64,000 nt of DNA from Bartonella quintana (GCF_009936175.1 NZ_AP019773.1:62001-126000); one strand, 5' to 3'. Positions 1 through 9,313 are shown, counted from the stretch's first letter. Notes: a model not told the origin generated them from the letters alone. Made by a program: numbers and translations.

Positions 1-1
1 T

Positions 2-217
2 GATGATCTTGATGTTATCGTTGATGAAAAGGGTAATACGGGCTTACGCATTGGACGTTACATACACAATAATGTTTATTTAGGCTTTGAAGCAGGGTCA
101 GATGGAACGACAAAAGGAACAATTAATTTGGACATTTCTCGTCATCTCAAAGCTAAAGGCGCTATAGGGAATGAAAAGAATTCTAGTGTTGGCATATTTT
201 ATGAAAGAGAATATTAA
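2..217 (+). CDS. tamB: TamB C-terminus (translocation and assembly module), partial
   Basis: This is the last 71 codons of a gene that begins outside the window; the frame is open from base 2 to a TAA at 215. The translated tail resembles the C-terminal end of the TamB/DUF490 domain: an IGRYIHNNVYLGFEAG beta-strand stretch, an LDISRHLKAKG stretch, and a final VGIFYEREY. TamB is an inner-membrane-anchored periplasmic beta-rich protein that works with outer-membrane TamA in outer-membrane protein or phospholipid transport. It ends 28 bases before the convergent ABC exporter. The family call rests only on this short tail, so identity is likely but not certain. Confidence 0.7.
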   Translation, partial: DDLDVIVDEKGNTGLRIGRYIHNNVYLGFEAGSDGTTKGTINLDISRHLKAKGAIGNEKNSSVGIFYEREY

Positions 218-245
218 GAATCAAAGTTTTTAAGATTCAACTGCT

Positions 246-2012
246 TTAAGACATTTGCTTTTCGAATTGGATATGATGAAGTTTTTTGTAAAAACCATGT
301 TCCTTTGCTAGCAATTCTTTTTGGGTACCTTGTTCAATCAGTTGCCCGTTTTGTATGACAACAATTTTATGAGCGCGCTTAATCGTTGAAAGGCGATGAG
401 CAATGATAATAGTTGTACGTCCTTTTGTGAGGTGGTAAAGGGCTTCATTAATTTGTGCTTCAGTGTGTGAATCTAAAGCACTTGTTGCTTCATCAAGAAT
501 CAGGATTTCACTATCATGAAGCATTGCTCTGGCAATAGCGATGCGTTGTTTTTGTCCACCTGAAAGATTATCACCATTATTACCTATTTGCGTATCATAG
601 CCATTTGGAAGATTCATAATAAAGTCGTGAGCATTGGCTGTTTTTGCTGCTTTGATAATGTCATTGTCACTGGCGCGTTCGTTACCAAGTCCGATGTTAT
701 ATTTCACAGTTCCTTGAAAGAGAAAAGTATCCTGTCCTACGTAGGCTATCAGTTTTCTAAGGGAGCGAAATGTGATGTAGTGGATGTCTTGATCATTAAT
801 TAATATACGTCCCTGTGTCGGGTCATAGAGACGCATAATAAGATTGATAAGAGTTGATTTCCCCGAACCAGAAGGTCCCACCAATGCTGTCATTTTTCCG
901 GGTTCTATTTCTAAGTTGATATCCCTCAACACTATTTGTCCATCTGTATATGCAAAAGAAACATGTTCAAAACGAATAGGCCCTTGCGTTTTATCCAGAT
1001 CTTTAGCTTTTTCATGTTCTATAATCGTAAGAGGGTGGTCGAGTATTTCAAACATCGTACGGATATTAACCAAACCAGATTCAATTTTAACACGTACATT
1101 TGCTAGCCTTTTTGCAGGCTCATAAGCGAGAAGTAACGCAACGATAAAGGACATGAATTCACCTTGGACGCCTGCACGTTGGTTTGCAAGGTAGCCGGAA
1201 AAACAGATAATACCTGCAATGGCAATGCCAGCGAGTGTTTCCATAATTGGATTTGTAATGGCTTCAAGCGTTGCAATATTGTTTGCTTGTTTTTCAACAT
1301 CGCAAATAGCTTTGTTCATACGTTTTTTCATTAATTCTTCCAGTGAAAAAGCCTTGATGACTCGAATACCAATCGAACTTTCTTGCATAATTTTGATAAT
1401 TTCACCGAGGGAAAGGAGTTCTTTTTCCACAAGACTGCGAACACGTTTTAAAGCCATTCGAACCCCTAAAAAAGCGAGCGGGCCTACTATTAAGGTAATG
1501 GAAATTAACGCAAAATTTTGAATGAACATAACAAGCAATAGGCCACTGACAGAGAGCAAATCACGTACAAAAGTTGTGATAATAGTATCAATGATATTAC
1601 GTGCTGCTGTAGCGTTGTGGGTTACGCGGACAAGAAGATCGGATGAGGTATTATTCTTATAAAAGGAGACTCCCTGTTCCATAAGGCGTGCATAGATTTT
1701 GCGTTGTTGTTCAGCAACAATATTGTTACCTGCTTTGCTTAGAAAATAAGTTTGAGCAAAAGTTGCAATCCCTTTGAGGATAAAAATGAAAGCAATGATA
1801 CTAGAAATCAAAACAATCATAGCAAAATTTTGTGCGTCAATAAGATAATTAACAACGTCACGCATAATCCATGCACTAGCTGCAGTTGTGCAAGAAATAA
1901 TGATCATTGAAAAAATAGCTGCACTGTACCAACGCGCATGTTTATAAAAATTTTCTCGTAAAAGACGGATGATAAGATGTTTATCAAAAGAGGAGATTCG
2001 TTTTTTGGTCAT
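246..2012 (-). CDS. ABC exporter, fused permease and ATPase (MsbA-like)
   Basis: The 588-residue protein is a half-transporter: an N-terminal membrane domain with about six hydrophobic segments (roughly residues 30-310), then a nucleotide-binding domain. The ATPase part shows Walker A GPSGSGKST, a Q-loop in YVGQDTFLF, the signature LSGGQKQR, Walker B ILILDEATSALD, and the H-loop histidine in IIAHRLST. It would work as a homodimer in the inner membrane. Members of this class flip lipid A, other lipids, peptides or drugs. The MsbA-like length and architecture make lipid export plausible, but the substrate cannot be read from sequence. It starts at ATG (MTKKRISSFDKH) and converges on the end of tamB, another envelope-lipid gene, which weakly favours an envelope role. 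Confidence 0.85.
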   Translation of the reverse strand: MTKKRISSFDKHLIIRLLRENFYKHARWYSAAIFSMIIISCTTAASAWIMRDVVNYLIDAQNFAMIVLISSIIAFIFILKGIATFAQTYFLSKAGNNIVAEQQRKIYARLMEQGVSFYKNNTSSDLLVRVTHNATAARNIIDTIITTFVRDLLSVSGLLLVMFIQNFALISITLIVGPLAFLGVRMALKRVRSLVEKELLSLGEIIKIMQESSIGIRVIKAFSLEELMKKRMNKAICDVEKQANNIATLEAITNPIMETLAGIAIAGIICFSGYLANQRAGVQGEFMSFIVALLLAYEPAKRLANVRVKIESGLVNIRTMFEILDHPLTIIEHEKAKDLDKTQGPIRFEHVSFAYTDGQIVLRDINLEIEPGKMTALVGPSGSGKSTLINLIMRLYDPTQGRILINDQDIHYITFRSLRKLIAYVGQDTFLFQGTVKYNIGLGNERASDNDIIKAAKTANAHDFIMNLPNGYDTQIGNNGDNLSGGQKQRIAIARAMLHDSEILILDEATSALDSHTEAQINEALYHLTKGRTTIIIAHRLSTIKRAHKIVVIQNGQLIEQGTQKELLAKEHGFYKKLHHIQFEKQMS

Positions 2013-2089
2013 AAAGCGCTTCTATATTCCATCGTTGTTTTATGCAAGATTGAAGCACTTTTAATTAAAGACAGTTAGCCTTCTTAATG

Positions 2090-2172
2090 AAAAGAGTATT
2101 CCCCTGTAAGGGAGCTAGTGCGCACTAACCGACTCTTTTAAAAGCACCGTAACACCCACATGCAGTGCTTTT
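2090..2172. other. Nested inverted repeats downstream of infC, possible structured RNA or bidirectional terminator
   Basis: An outer pair AAAAGAGT (2090-2097) and ACTCTTTT (2132-2139) encloses a small CCCT/AGGG hairpin and the perfect 12-base palindrome TAGTGCGCACTA. Immediately beyond it, AAAAGCAC (2140-2147) pairs with GTGCTTTT (2165-2172). Together these could fold as a multi-branch structure followed by a hairpin, and the symmetry holds for either strand. It lies in the 223-base gap between infC and the ABC exporter, both on the minus strand, so ending infC transcription is the simplest role. Confidence 0.45.
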
Positions 2173-2235
2173 AAAATCAATCTGTGTACCCATTATACCC
2201 ATTTCAAGCAAGCTGCACGTTTTATTTAATGAAAA

Positions 2236-2772
2236 TTATTTAGGTGCTATCACCATCATCATTTGACGGCCTTCAAGTTTTGGTTCAGCTTCGATTTTGG
2301 CAATTTCACTTGTATCCTCTTTAACCCGCTGAAGAAGCTTTAATCCAAGATCTTGGTGTGCCATTTCACGACCACGAAAACGCAAAGTAATTTTTACTTT
2401 ATCCCCATTACCAATAAAACGATGAATAGCCTTGAGCTTGACTTCATAATCATGGACATCAACATTGGGGCGCATCTTAATCTCTTTGATTTCAATGACT
2501 TTTTGCTTTTTACGTATTTCAGCCGCTTTTTTTTGGGTCTGATATTTCAATTTGCCCAAATCAATGATTTTACACACAGGCGGTTCGGTATTTGGTACAA
2601 TCTCAACCAAATCGAGTCCTACCTCTGCAGCCATAGCAAGCGCTTCTTGTGTTGCAACGACTCCCTGATGTTGCCCCTCATCATTAATAAGCTGAACACA
2701 AGGGACCCGAATATCTTGATTCGAACGTGGCCCATCTTTCTGGGTAGGTGTCATTTTAAACGATCTGCGAAT
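2236..2772 (-). CDS. infC: Translation initiation factor IF-3 with AUU start
   Basis: IF-3 binds the 30S subunit, prevents 50S joining and proofreads the start codon. The protein contains the family pattern: [20 protein letters not shown] at the N-domain, GLDLVEIVP, a basic [11 protein letters not shown] linker, and the C-domain [15 protein letters not shown] with [13 protein letters not shown]. The first ATG is at 2754, but the frame continues upstream through AAA, TTT, TCG, AGA and CGC to an ATT at 2772, stopping at a TAA two codons earlier. This yields an N-terminus [14 protein letters not shown], matching the RRxFK start common in alphaproteobacterial IF-3. A GGAG Shine-Dalgarno lies 8 bases before the ATT. 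AUU starts are the hallmark of IF-3 autoregulation. The gene stands alone, not beside rpmI-rplT, which is at 36 kb. Confidence 0.93.
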   Translation of the reverse strand: MRRSFKMTPTQKDGPRSNQDIRVPCVQLINDEGQHQGVVATQEALAMAAEVGLDLVEIVPNTEPPVCKIIDLGKLKYQTQKKAAEIRKKQKVIEIKEIKMRPNVDVHDYEVKLKAIHRFIGNGDKVKITLRFRGREMAHQDLGLKLLQRVKEDTSEIAKIEAEPKLEGRQMMMVIAPK

Positions 2773-2950
2773 GGTTTATGCTCCTTAATTTTGATTCATC
2801 TACAGCATAATTTAATATACAATTATACACAGAAAAACAACTAGAATTCATGCTTTTTTCATGATTTGATTTATTGCTTTTGAGAATAATTTGAAGGATA
2901 AATTTTTTTTTTGTATTTAAGAAACAATGTCTTATAGAGGATGAAGAATA

Positions 2951-3748
2951 ATGGACCAAAATATTCATTGCCAATTTTTTTCGTTTGAAGGCACTAATCT
3001 CGCAGTACGTCATCGCAAAGGCAGTTGCTCCCCTGGTTTAGTTTGGCTTTCTGGCTATCAATCCTATATGCTGGGCAAAAAGGCGGTGATGGTTGATTTT
3101 TTTGCTCAAAAGAATGATTTGTCCTGTTTACGTTTTGATTACTCTGGCCATGGAGAGTCTGAGGGTGATTTTTTTCAAGGGACGATTTCGCGTTGGGTTA
3201 AGGAAAGTTTAGCGGTTTTTGAAACCTATTGTGAAGGGCCACAAATTTTGATTGGTTCTTCTATGGGGGGGTGGATTGCTCTAAAGCTTGCTGTGATGCT
3301 AGCACAGAAAAACAAGAGGCTTGCTGGCATGGTGCTGATTGCACCGGCTCCTGATTTTACACAAACATTGGTAGAACCAAAGTTAGGCCCGGAGGAATGG
3401 AAAACTTTGGAAAAAAAAGGATATATTGAAAAGCCTGCCATGAGTGACGAGGAGCCGATGCTCTTTACAAAGGCATTGATTGAAGATGGACGGGACAATT
3501 GCGTCATGAAAGGATGTATCGATGTTGGGTGCCCGATTCATATTCTACAAGGGATGGCAGATGAAGAAATAACCTATCAGCATACATTGACTTTACTTGA
3601 TCATTTGCCTTTACATGATGTAACCTTAACACTGGTTCGTGATGCAGATCATCGGTTTTCACGTTTGCAAGATTTGGAATGCCTCTACATGGTTTTGAAG
3701 TCATTGATTGGTCGGATTAATGCAGGAGGGGGTGGGCAAGTTCATTGA
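2951..3748 (+). CDS. Alpha/beta hydrolase, putative esterase
   Basis: The 265-residue protein has the alpha/beta-hydrolase layout. FDYSGHGESEG forms the oxyanion-side loop (about residues 57-67), and the nucleophile elbow GSSMGGW carries the catalytic Ser near residue 99. An acid candidate is the Asp in QGMADEEI, and the His is in DADHRFS near the C-terminus. It resembles the small serine-hydrolase group annotated as acylglycerol lipase or carboxylesterase in alphaproteobacteria, but no substrate can be named. There is no signal peptide, so it is probably cytoplasmic. A GAGGATGAAG ribosome site precedes the ATG. It is divergent from infC and lies 17 bases before a YgjP-like metalloprotease gene, with which it may be co-transcribed. 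Confidence 0.8.
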   Translation: MDQNIHCQFFSFEGTNLAVRHRKGSCSPGLVWLSGYQSYMLGKKAVMVDFFAQKNDLSCLRFDYSGHGESEGDFFQGTISRWVKESLAVFETYCEGPQILIGSSMGGWIALKLAVMLAQKNKRLAGMVLIAPAPDFTQTLVEPKLGPEEWKTLEKKGYIEKPAMSDEEPMLFTKALIEDGRDNCVMKGCIDVGCPIHILQGMADEEITYQHTLTLLDHLPLHDVTLTLVRDADHRFSRLQDLECLYMVLKSLIGRINAGGGGQVH

Positions 3749-3765
3749 TGATGAAGACATAATGC

Positions 3766-4512
3766 ATGACTGGTTATGAACAGCACTTAATTTTTTCTGA
3801 TCGCGTTGTGCCTCTACGTGTGCAAGAACGTAGGCGCGCACGCCGTTTCACATTGCGTATTGATGCAGATGGCCAGGGAATTTGTTTAACAACACCGCCG
3901 GCGATAAGTCTCTGTTCGATTCAAGGTTTCATTGAAAGGCACCGATCTTGGATTGAGACGCACCTTGCTCGCGTTCAAGTTTATCACAAAAATTCTTATC
4001 TTAAAGAAGGGATAACAGTTCCTTTATTGGGTGTTGCACATACTATAAGACATAAAGAAGGACGCGGGGTGACAGAAATCGTTGCAGGTGATGGGAGAAA
4101 AGAGCCTAAAATTATTGTTTATGGTCAATTAGAATATTTACCAAGACGCATTGCTGATGTTTTGAAAAAACAGGCTGCACTTATTATAACGCCGTTGGTA
4201 GTACATTATGCCTGTAAAGTAGAACGTAAAGTGAGGTCAATTTGCTATAAAGATACTAAAAGTCGTTGGGGATCTTGTTCAATAGATGGGCGTCTCTCTT
4301 TTTCTTGGCGCCTTGTTATGGCGCCAAAAGAAATTGTTGAGTATGTTGTTGCGCATGAAATAGCCCATCTTATCGAAATGAATCACGGACCAAAATTTTG
4401 GGCTCTTTGTAAAAAACTTTGTCCTGACAGTAACACATATCGTGCTTGGTTGAAGGAAAATGGTCAGATGCTTCATACGATCAATTTTCAGTCATATAGG
4501 TTGGAGAATTAA
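3766..4512 (+). CDS. YgjP-like (DUF45, COG1451) metal-dependent hydrolase
   Basis: The 248-residue protein carries the DUF45 signature. An SRWGSC motif is followed by WRLVMAPKEIVEYVVAHEIAHL and NHGPKFW. The HEIAH is the HExxH zinc site, and the later His in NHGP is the expected third ligand. The family resembles SprT/M48 metallopeptidases in fold; E. coli YgjP has been described as a UTP pyrophosphatase, so protease activity should not be assumed. The N-terminus is basic (ERRRARRFTLRID), as in the family. It follows the hydrolase by 17 bases with a weak ribosome site, suggesting a two-gene unit. No signal peptide is seen. Confidence 0.8.
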   Translation: MTGYEQHLIFSDRVVPLRVQERRRARRFTLRIDADGQGICLTTPPAISLCSIQGFIERHRSWIETHLARVQVYHKNSYLKEGITVPLLGVAHTIRHKEGRGVTEIVAGDGRKEPKIIVYGQLEYLPRRIADVLKKQAALIITPLVVHYACKVERKVRSICYKDTKSRWGSCSIDGRLSFSWRLVMAPKEIVEYVVAHEIAHLIEMNHGPKFWALCKKLCPDSNTYRAWLKENGQMLHTINFQSYRLEN

Positions 4513-4735
4513 AAAAAATCGTGAAGAGGTTAATATTCGATGGAACTTTTTGTCAGGGATGTCGTTATTTGTGTGCTTTGTCACGCATAGTGAGGAAGCC
4601 ATTGAAGTCTCAGCACACTTGTCTTCCCCTGCTTGATTTGCTGAGTGTCTTCAATGTTTTTACTTTATCTTTTTTATAATTCAGCTTAATAATCCTAATT
4701 TTTGAGAACTCTCAGTTTAGATTGGAAAAGCGCTT

Positions 4736-5908
4736 ATGCCTGTTCTTACAGATCCACTTCAGCTACTACAGGCGCTTATTCGTTGTCCTTCTGTGACCCC
4801 TTATGAAGCAGGTGCCTTGTCAACTTTGGAACAGATTTTAACAAAGATGGGATTTAATGTTAAGCGTCCTGTTTTTACTGATAAAAATACAGAAGATGTT
4901 GAAAATCTTTATGCCAAGATGGGCGGAGAAGGACGACATCTTATGTTTGCAGGTCATACTGATGTTGTGCCGCCAGGTGCGTTAGAAGATTGGACATACC
5001 CTCCTTTTGCAGGTGTCATAGATCAGGGAAAATTATATGGGCGAGGTGCTGTTGATATGAAGGGCGCAATCGCGTGTTTTGTTGCAGCGCTGGCTCGGAT
5101 CCTTGAAAAACGGTCGATTAAAGGAATGGTAAGCCTTTTGATCACCGGAGACGAAGAGGGTCCTGCACTTAACGGTACGGTCAAACTTCTGAAATGGGCC
5201 GAGCAAAAAGGTGAAAAATGGACAGCAGCTCTTGTGGGAGAACCAACAAGCGTAAAAACTGTTGGTGATGTCATTAAGATTGGGCGCCGGGGATCACTTT
5301 CTGGTGTCGTGACGGTTAAAGGTCGACAAGGTCATGTTGCTTTTCCGGAGCGGGCAGTCAATCCATTGCCTTTAGCAGGTAAACTTATTCAAGCATTGAC
5401 ACGAACTGCTTTAGATCGAGGAACAGAGAATTTTCAACCAAGCAATTTGGAATTAACAACTATTGATACGGATAACCCTGTGGTAAATGTTATTCCAGCG
5501 CAGACAACGATCCGCTTTAATATACGCTACAATGATGTTTGGACAAAAGAAACGCTTATGGCGGAAATTGAAAAACGTCTTGCTTCGGTGCAATTAAAAA
5601 ACAATGATGATCAATACCCCTACTATCAGCTTGAATGGATTCCAAGCTTGGGGAGTGTTTTTATAACTAAAAATGACAAACTCATTAAAATTTTATCAAA
5701 TGCTATTGAAAGCGTCACAGGGAATATACCAGAATACTCAACTTCAGGCGGCACATCGGATGCGCGATTTATTAAAGATTATTGCCCAGTGGTTGAATTT
5801 GGTTTACCGGGACAAACGATGCATATGGTAGATGAGTGTGTGACTCTTGACGCAATAGAAACCCTCACCTCTGTTTATGAACGTTTCATTGTTGATTTTT
5901 TTGCGTAA
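4736..5908 (+). CDS. dapE: Succinyl-diaminopimelate desuccinylase
   Basis: DapE removes succinate from N-succinyl-LL-diaminopimelate in the lysine and peptidoglycan precursor pathway. At 390 residues it has normal length for this M20 di-zinc peptidase family. Visible landmarks are [11 protein letters not shown] with a zinc-binding His and the catalytic Asp, [10 protein letters not shown] with the bridging Asp, [11 protein letters not shown] with the catalytic Glu pair, and the late zinc-binding His in [12 protein letters not shown] dimerisation domain fits residues about 180-300. The ATG follows a 223-base spacer after the YgjP-like gene. dapD, the earlier enzyme of the same branch, is at 26.7 kb, so the succinylase route appears present. 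Confidence 0.93.
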   Translation: MPVLTDPLQLLQALIRCPSVTPYEAGALSTLEQILTKMGFNVKRPVFTDKNTEDVENLYAKMGGEGRHLMFAGHTDVVPPGALEDWTYPPFAGVIDQGKLYGRGAVDMKGAIACFVAALARILEKRSIKGMVSLLITGDEEGPALNGTVKLLKWAEQKGEKWTAALVGEPTSVKTVGDVIKIGRRGSLSGVVTVKGRQGHVAFPERAVNPLPLAGKLIQALTRTALDRGTENFQPSNLELTTIDTDNPVVNVIPAQTTIRFNIRYNDVWTKETLMAEIEKRLASVQLKNNDDQYPYYQLEWIPSLGSVFITKNDKLIKILSNAIESVTGNIPEYSTSGGTSDARFIKDYCPVVEFGLPGQTMHMVDECVTLDAIETLTSVYERFIVDFFA

Positions 5909-6007
5909 AAAAGAAGCGATTATTTTTCAAAATCATATCCATCACACATTGAAAACTGTGAATTTATAGCACAATTGATGTTATGACAGGTTGGAGCGAT
6001 AAAGATT

Positions 6008-7207
6008 TTAGTTTGCGAGTTGGCTGATGATATGGTCAAGTAGGATGCGCCCTTTGGCTGTGACTTTTAAGCGTTGGTGTCCTATCGTTTCTACCAGCCC
6101 TTGATGTTTTAGGTTGATAAGTTTTTCTATTGGTAAGCTCTTAGAGGTTAAAGTTTCATAGCGTGTAAGATCCAAACCTTCGCAAAGGCGTAAACCCATG
6201 AGGAGCATTTCGTTTGCTTGTTGCAGCGGGGTCAATTGTTCTGTTTCGACACAGCCATGCCCTTTCGTTTCTACCAATTCAAGCCAATATTCAGGATGTT
6301 TTTCATTTATTGTGACAGAACGTTCACGGTTTTTAATTTGAGAGGAAGATGATTTTAAAAAGGGAGAAAAATGATTCGTTGAACGCTCGATGAATCGTCC
6401 ATGTGCTCCTGGACCAAAGCCTGCATATTCGTGATAACGCCAATAAAGAAGATTGTGTGCTGATTCGGCACCAGGGATTGCGTGATTTGAGATTTCATAG
6501 GCTGGAAGTCCATGCAGTGCGGTCATTTCTTGCGTGAGATGATACAGATTTGCTGCGAGTTCCGATTCGGGGAGGATGAGTCTTCCTGCGGCATGGAGCC
6601 GTTTAAAAGCAGTTCCTTCCTCAATAGTGAGTTGGTAAAGAGAAAGATGGTCTGCTGCTAAATCAATGGCTTGAAAAAGTTCACATTTCCATTGTTCGAG
6701 TGTTTGTTCAGGACGGGCATAAATTAAATCAAAGGATAGACGTGGGAAAATTTCCCGCGCTAAAACAATAGCATGAAGAGCTTGTTTTACATCATGGAGA
6801 CGGCCGAGTTGTCGTAGTGCTTTGTCATTGAGTGCTTGTACACCTAAGGACAAACGGTTAACTCCTGCTGCCCGGTATCCATAAAAACGATTTGCTTCCA
6901 CACTGGATGGGTTGGCTTCCAGTGTGATTTCAGCTTTATCATCGACCGTCCACATTTTTGCGAGTGCTTGCAACAAGGCATCAACAGTTTGAGGTGTCAT
7001 AAGCGAAGGGGTTCCCCCACCGATAAAAATACTCGTAATATGACGTGGACCTATTTTATGGTATTGTGTTTCTATTTCACGTTTAAAAGCTTTTACGAAA
7101 CGTGGTTGATCAACACCATGGACGCGAACATGCGAATTAAAGTCACAATAAGGACATTTGGCAGCGCAAAAAGGCCAATGAATATAGATGCCAAAAGGTT
7201 CATTCAT
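6008..7207 (-). CDS. hemW: HemW, radical SAM heme chaperone (formerly coproporphyrinogen oxidase-like)
   Basis: The 399-residue protein begins [23 protein letters not shown], with the CxxxCxxC radical-SAM cluster motif spread over CAAKCPYC, followed by IGGGTPSLM and the later [10 protein letters not shown] and GFGPGAHGR stretches of the HemW/HemN-like group. It lacks the N-terminal extension of true HemN, and the WPFCxxKCPYC form is typical of HemW. HemW is thought to bind heme and pass it to respiratory enzymes rather than oxidise coproporphyrinogen. Its start overlaps the end of rdgB by 4 bases (ATGA), so the two are translationally coupled. This pairing is usual in alphaproteobacteria. Confidence 0.9.
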   Translation of the reverse strand: MNEPFGIYIHWPFCAAKCPYCDFNSHVRVHGVDQPRFVKAFKREIETQYHKIGPRHITSIFIGGGTPSLMTPQTVDALLQALAKMWTVDDKAEITLEANPSSVEANRFYGYRAAGVNRLSLGVQALNDKALRQLGRLHDVKQALHAIVLAREIFPRLSFDLIYARPEQTLEQWKCELFQAIDLAADHLSLYQLTIEEGTAFKRLHAAGRLILPESELAANLYHLTQEMTALHGLPAYEISNHAIPGAESAHNLLYWRYHEYAGFGPGAHGRFIERSTNHFSPFLKSSSSQIKNRERSVTINEKHPEYWLELVETKGHGCVETEQLTPLQQANEMLLMGLRLCEGLDLTRYETLTSKSLPIEKLINLKHQGLVETIGHQRLKVTAKGRILLDHIISQLAN

Positions 7208-7851
7208 GAGAGTGTCAAAAGGTTTTCTGCTAAAAGCTTGAAAGCACGCGCACGATGAGAGAGGGGTGTTTTATCATTGAGTTTCCAACCATGTTTTTGC
7301 TCCGTTGACATTTCGCCAAAAGTATTTTCATAGCCATCTGGTAAAAAAATGGGATCAAAACCAAAACCTTTGTCTCCACGTGGTGGCCAAATAAATGTAC
7401 CTTCAACACTGCCGCGGAAATAATCTGCATAGGCATCGGACCATGCAATGCAGATAACCGATATAAACCGAGCTTTTCTTTGGCTTTTTTCATGAGCGCC
7501 GATTTTTTGAAGTTCGTCTTCTATTTTTTGCATAGCTTTTGAAAAATTACGTGTGCCATCGGATTGAAGAGCCCAATCAGCTGTATAAACGCCTGGTGCA
7601 CCATCCAGTGCATCCACTTCCAAGCCTGAATCATCAGAGAGAGCAGGCAGTCCTGTATTTTTTGCGGCTGCAAAGGCTTTGATATAAGCATTCTCTTCAA
7701 AGGTTACTCCTGTTTCTTTTGGTTCAGGCAAGTCGAGCTCTTTTGCTGATTGTATTTCTAAACCGAAGGGAGCGACCAATGTGGTAATTTCATGCAATTT
7801 GCCAGTGTTATGTGTAGCAATGACGAGTTTTTTGCTTGCTATGCTTCTCAT
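7204..7851 (-). CDS. rdgB: dITP/XTP pyrophosphatase (Ham1 family)
   Basis: RdgB hydrolyses dITP, ITP and XTP to monophosphates and keeps deaminated purines out of nucleic acids. The Ham1 motifs are present: [15 protein letters not shown] at the N-terminus, [19 protein letters not shown] with the metal-binding Asp pair, a [10 protein letters not shown] loop, and LSHRARAF near the end. An upstream ATG at 7911 would add 20 residues of poor, unconserved sequence. The ATG at 7851 (MRSIASKK) fits the family and has GAGAG upstream; another ATG two codons earlier (7857) is an alternative. The gene overlaps hemW and is divergent from hrcA. RNase PH, often the next gene in related genomes, is not here. 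Confidence 0.92.
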   Translation of the reverse strand: MRSIASKKLVIATHNTGKLHEITTLVAPFGLEIQSAKELDLPEPKETGVTFEENAYIKAFAAAKNTGLPALSDDSGLEVDALDGAPGVYTADWALQSDGTRNFSKAMQKIEDELQKIGAHEKSQRKARFISVICIAWSDAYADYFRGSVEGTFIWPPRGDKGFGFDPIFLPDGYENTFGEMSTEQKHGWKLNDKTPLSHRARAFKLLAENLLTLS

Positions 7852-8055
7852 ATCCATCTCTCTAAAATGAAAAGGGGTGCTCTTTATTATGCTAAAAACC
7901 AGTTTAAACAAACATATAATATGAGTTCTTCCAAATTTTACGAGATACGATTTTTTTGAACGTTTATTAATATTTTGTTCAAATGAAATTTTTCGTGTTG
8001 ATTATAGCATTTTTATGATAAATATGTATTGTGTTTTTGCACTGCTTTAGACTGT

Positions 8056-8085
8056 TTGACCAAACCTTGGCAAAACTTATATAAT
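8056..8085 (+). promoter_or_regulatory. Sigma-70-type promoter for hrcA-grpE
   Basis: TTGACC at 8056-8061 and TATAAT at 8080-8085 are separated by 18 bases. The -10 is a perfect match and the -35 matches five of six. The position, about 30 bases before the hrcA start, is right for a short leader. No CIRCE repeat (TTAGCACTC-N9-GAGTGCTAA) is visible around it, so hrcA does not appear to repress itself here. Confidence 0.6.
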
Positions 8086-8119
8086 AAGAGGGTGTTTTTA
8101 GAGTAGTGAATTAATTGTG

Positions 8120-9190
8120 ATGAAGCAAAAACCCATTGATGATGAACTAAAATATCTTGATGAGCGTTCACGTGATATTTTTCGCCATATTGTTGAAGCT
8201 TATCTTAATGATGGGGAACCAGTAGGATCACGAAATCTTTCGCGACTTTTGCGACAGACATTATCGCCTGCGACGATTCGCAATGTAATGAGTGATCTTG
8301 AACATCTCGGTTTGATTTATGCCCCTCATGTATCTGCAGGGCGTATGCCAACACAATCAGGTTTACGATTTTTTGTTGATGCGTTTATGGAAGCTGGTGA
8401 TTTGCCAAATGAGGAACGCGAAAGTATTGAAGCTCAAGTCAAGGAGGCTGGCCATGCACAATCAGTTGAACATTTTCTCGTTCAAGCTAGCCAGATTCTT
8501 TCAGATCTTTCACGTGGGGCAGGGCTCGTTCTCGCATCAAAATACGAAGGGACGTTGAAGCATATTGAATTTGTGCGCCTTGATGGGCAACAAGCTCTTG
8601 CAGTTTTAGTGACTCAACAAGGTGAGGTTGAAAATCGTATTGTTCACTTACCGAAAGGTGTTACCCATGCACAATTAACAGAGGCAACGAATTTTCTTAA
8701 TGCTCATATTCAGGGGCGTACATTGAGTGAAGCTAAAGAGGAAATTGCACGTTTGTGCTCAGAAACCCGGGCTGCACTCGATCATTTGTCTCATCATCTT
8801 GTTGAAACGGGGTTAGCTCTTTGGGGAGGAGAGGATGCTGATCATAAAATCCACCTTATTGTTCGTGGGCGGAGCAATTTGCTTGAAGATGTGAAAGCAG
8901 AAGAAGATTTAGAACGGTTACGACACTTGTTTGATGACCTTGAAACACGCGAAAGTATGGCGCAGCTGCTCGATTTAACGGATGAAGGTCCAGGGGTTCG
9001 TATCTTTATTGGTTCAGAAAATAAGCTGTTTTCACTTTCTGGTTCTTCCTTAGTGGTGGCACCTTATCGTGATTCACAACAAAGAGTCATTGGCGCTTTA
9101 GGCGTTATTGGACCTACACGGCTTAATTATGCAAGGATTGTACCCATGGTTAACTATACGGCTCAACTTGTATCACAACTGTTGCGTTAA
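8120..9190 (+). CDS. hrcA: Heat-inducible transcription repressor HrcA
   Basis: HrcA represses chaperonin genes by binding CIRCE operators and is itself kept folded by GroEL. The protein has the N-terminal winged helix (DERSRDIFRHIVEAYLNDGEPVGSR, then SPATIRNVMSDLEHLGLI and HVSAGRMPT) and a C-terminal GAF-like region ending IGPTRLNYARIVPMV. Its length, about 356 residues, is normal. A GTG at 8117 directly precedes the ATG at 8120; the ATG is preferred, though neither has a strong ribosome site. It is followed by grpE after 123 bases. Its target groESL is not in this window. Confidence 0.93.
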   Translation: MKQKPIDDELKYLDERSRDIFRHIVEAYLNDGEPVGSRNLSRLLRQTLSPATIRNVMSDLEHLGLIYAPHVSAGRMPTQSGLRFFVDAFMEAGDLPNEERESIEAQVKEAGHAQSVEHFLVQASQILSDLSRGAGLVLASKYEGTLKHIEFVRLDGQQALAVLVTQQGEVENRIVHLPKGVTHAQLTEATNFLNAHIQGRTLSEAKEEIARLCSETRAALDHLSHHLVETGLALWGGEDADHKIHLIVRGRSNLLEDVKAEEDLERLRHLFDDLETRESMAQLLDLTDEGPGVRIFIGSENKLFSLSGSSLVVAPYRDSQQRVIGALGVIGPTRLNYARIVPMVNYTAQLVSQLLR

Positions 9191-9248
9191 AACGATCAAA
9201 TGAATATTTGTACTATAAATTTCATTATATTAAGATACGTAGAGACCC

Positions 9249-9277
9249 CTTGATTTTTGTCTGTAAAATTTCGATAT
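9249..9277 (+). promoter_or_regulatory. Weak candidate RpoH promoter before grpE
   Basis: CTTGAT (9249-9254) and CGATAT (9272-9277) are 17 bases apart and sit about 37 bases upstream of the grpE start. The -35 resembles the heat-shock CTTGAA; the -10 matches poorly. If real, it would give grpE heat induction independent of hrcA. Confidence 0.3.
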
Positions 9278-9313
9278 CAAGAATAACAAATCTTATGAAG
9301 GAATGGAATTTTT

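Noticed and set aside
1103..1300. Internal minus-strand frame in the ABC exporter as a separate gene or frameshift sign
   Set aside because: The main 588-codon frame is continuous with all motifs, so the other frame is coincidental.
2756..3013. Open frame of 85 codons between infC and the hydrolase on the minus strand
   Set aside because: It spans the infC promoter region and the start of the divergent gene; the translation is Ser/Asn-rich spacer sequence.
3226..3507. Open minus-strand frames inside the alpha/beta hydrolase gene
   Set aside because: They lie antisense within a well-supported gene, have no ribosome site and encode no recognised protein.
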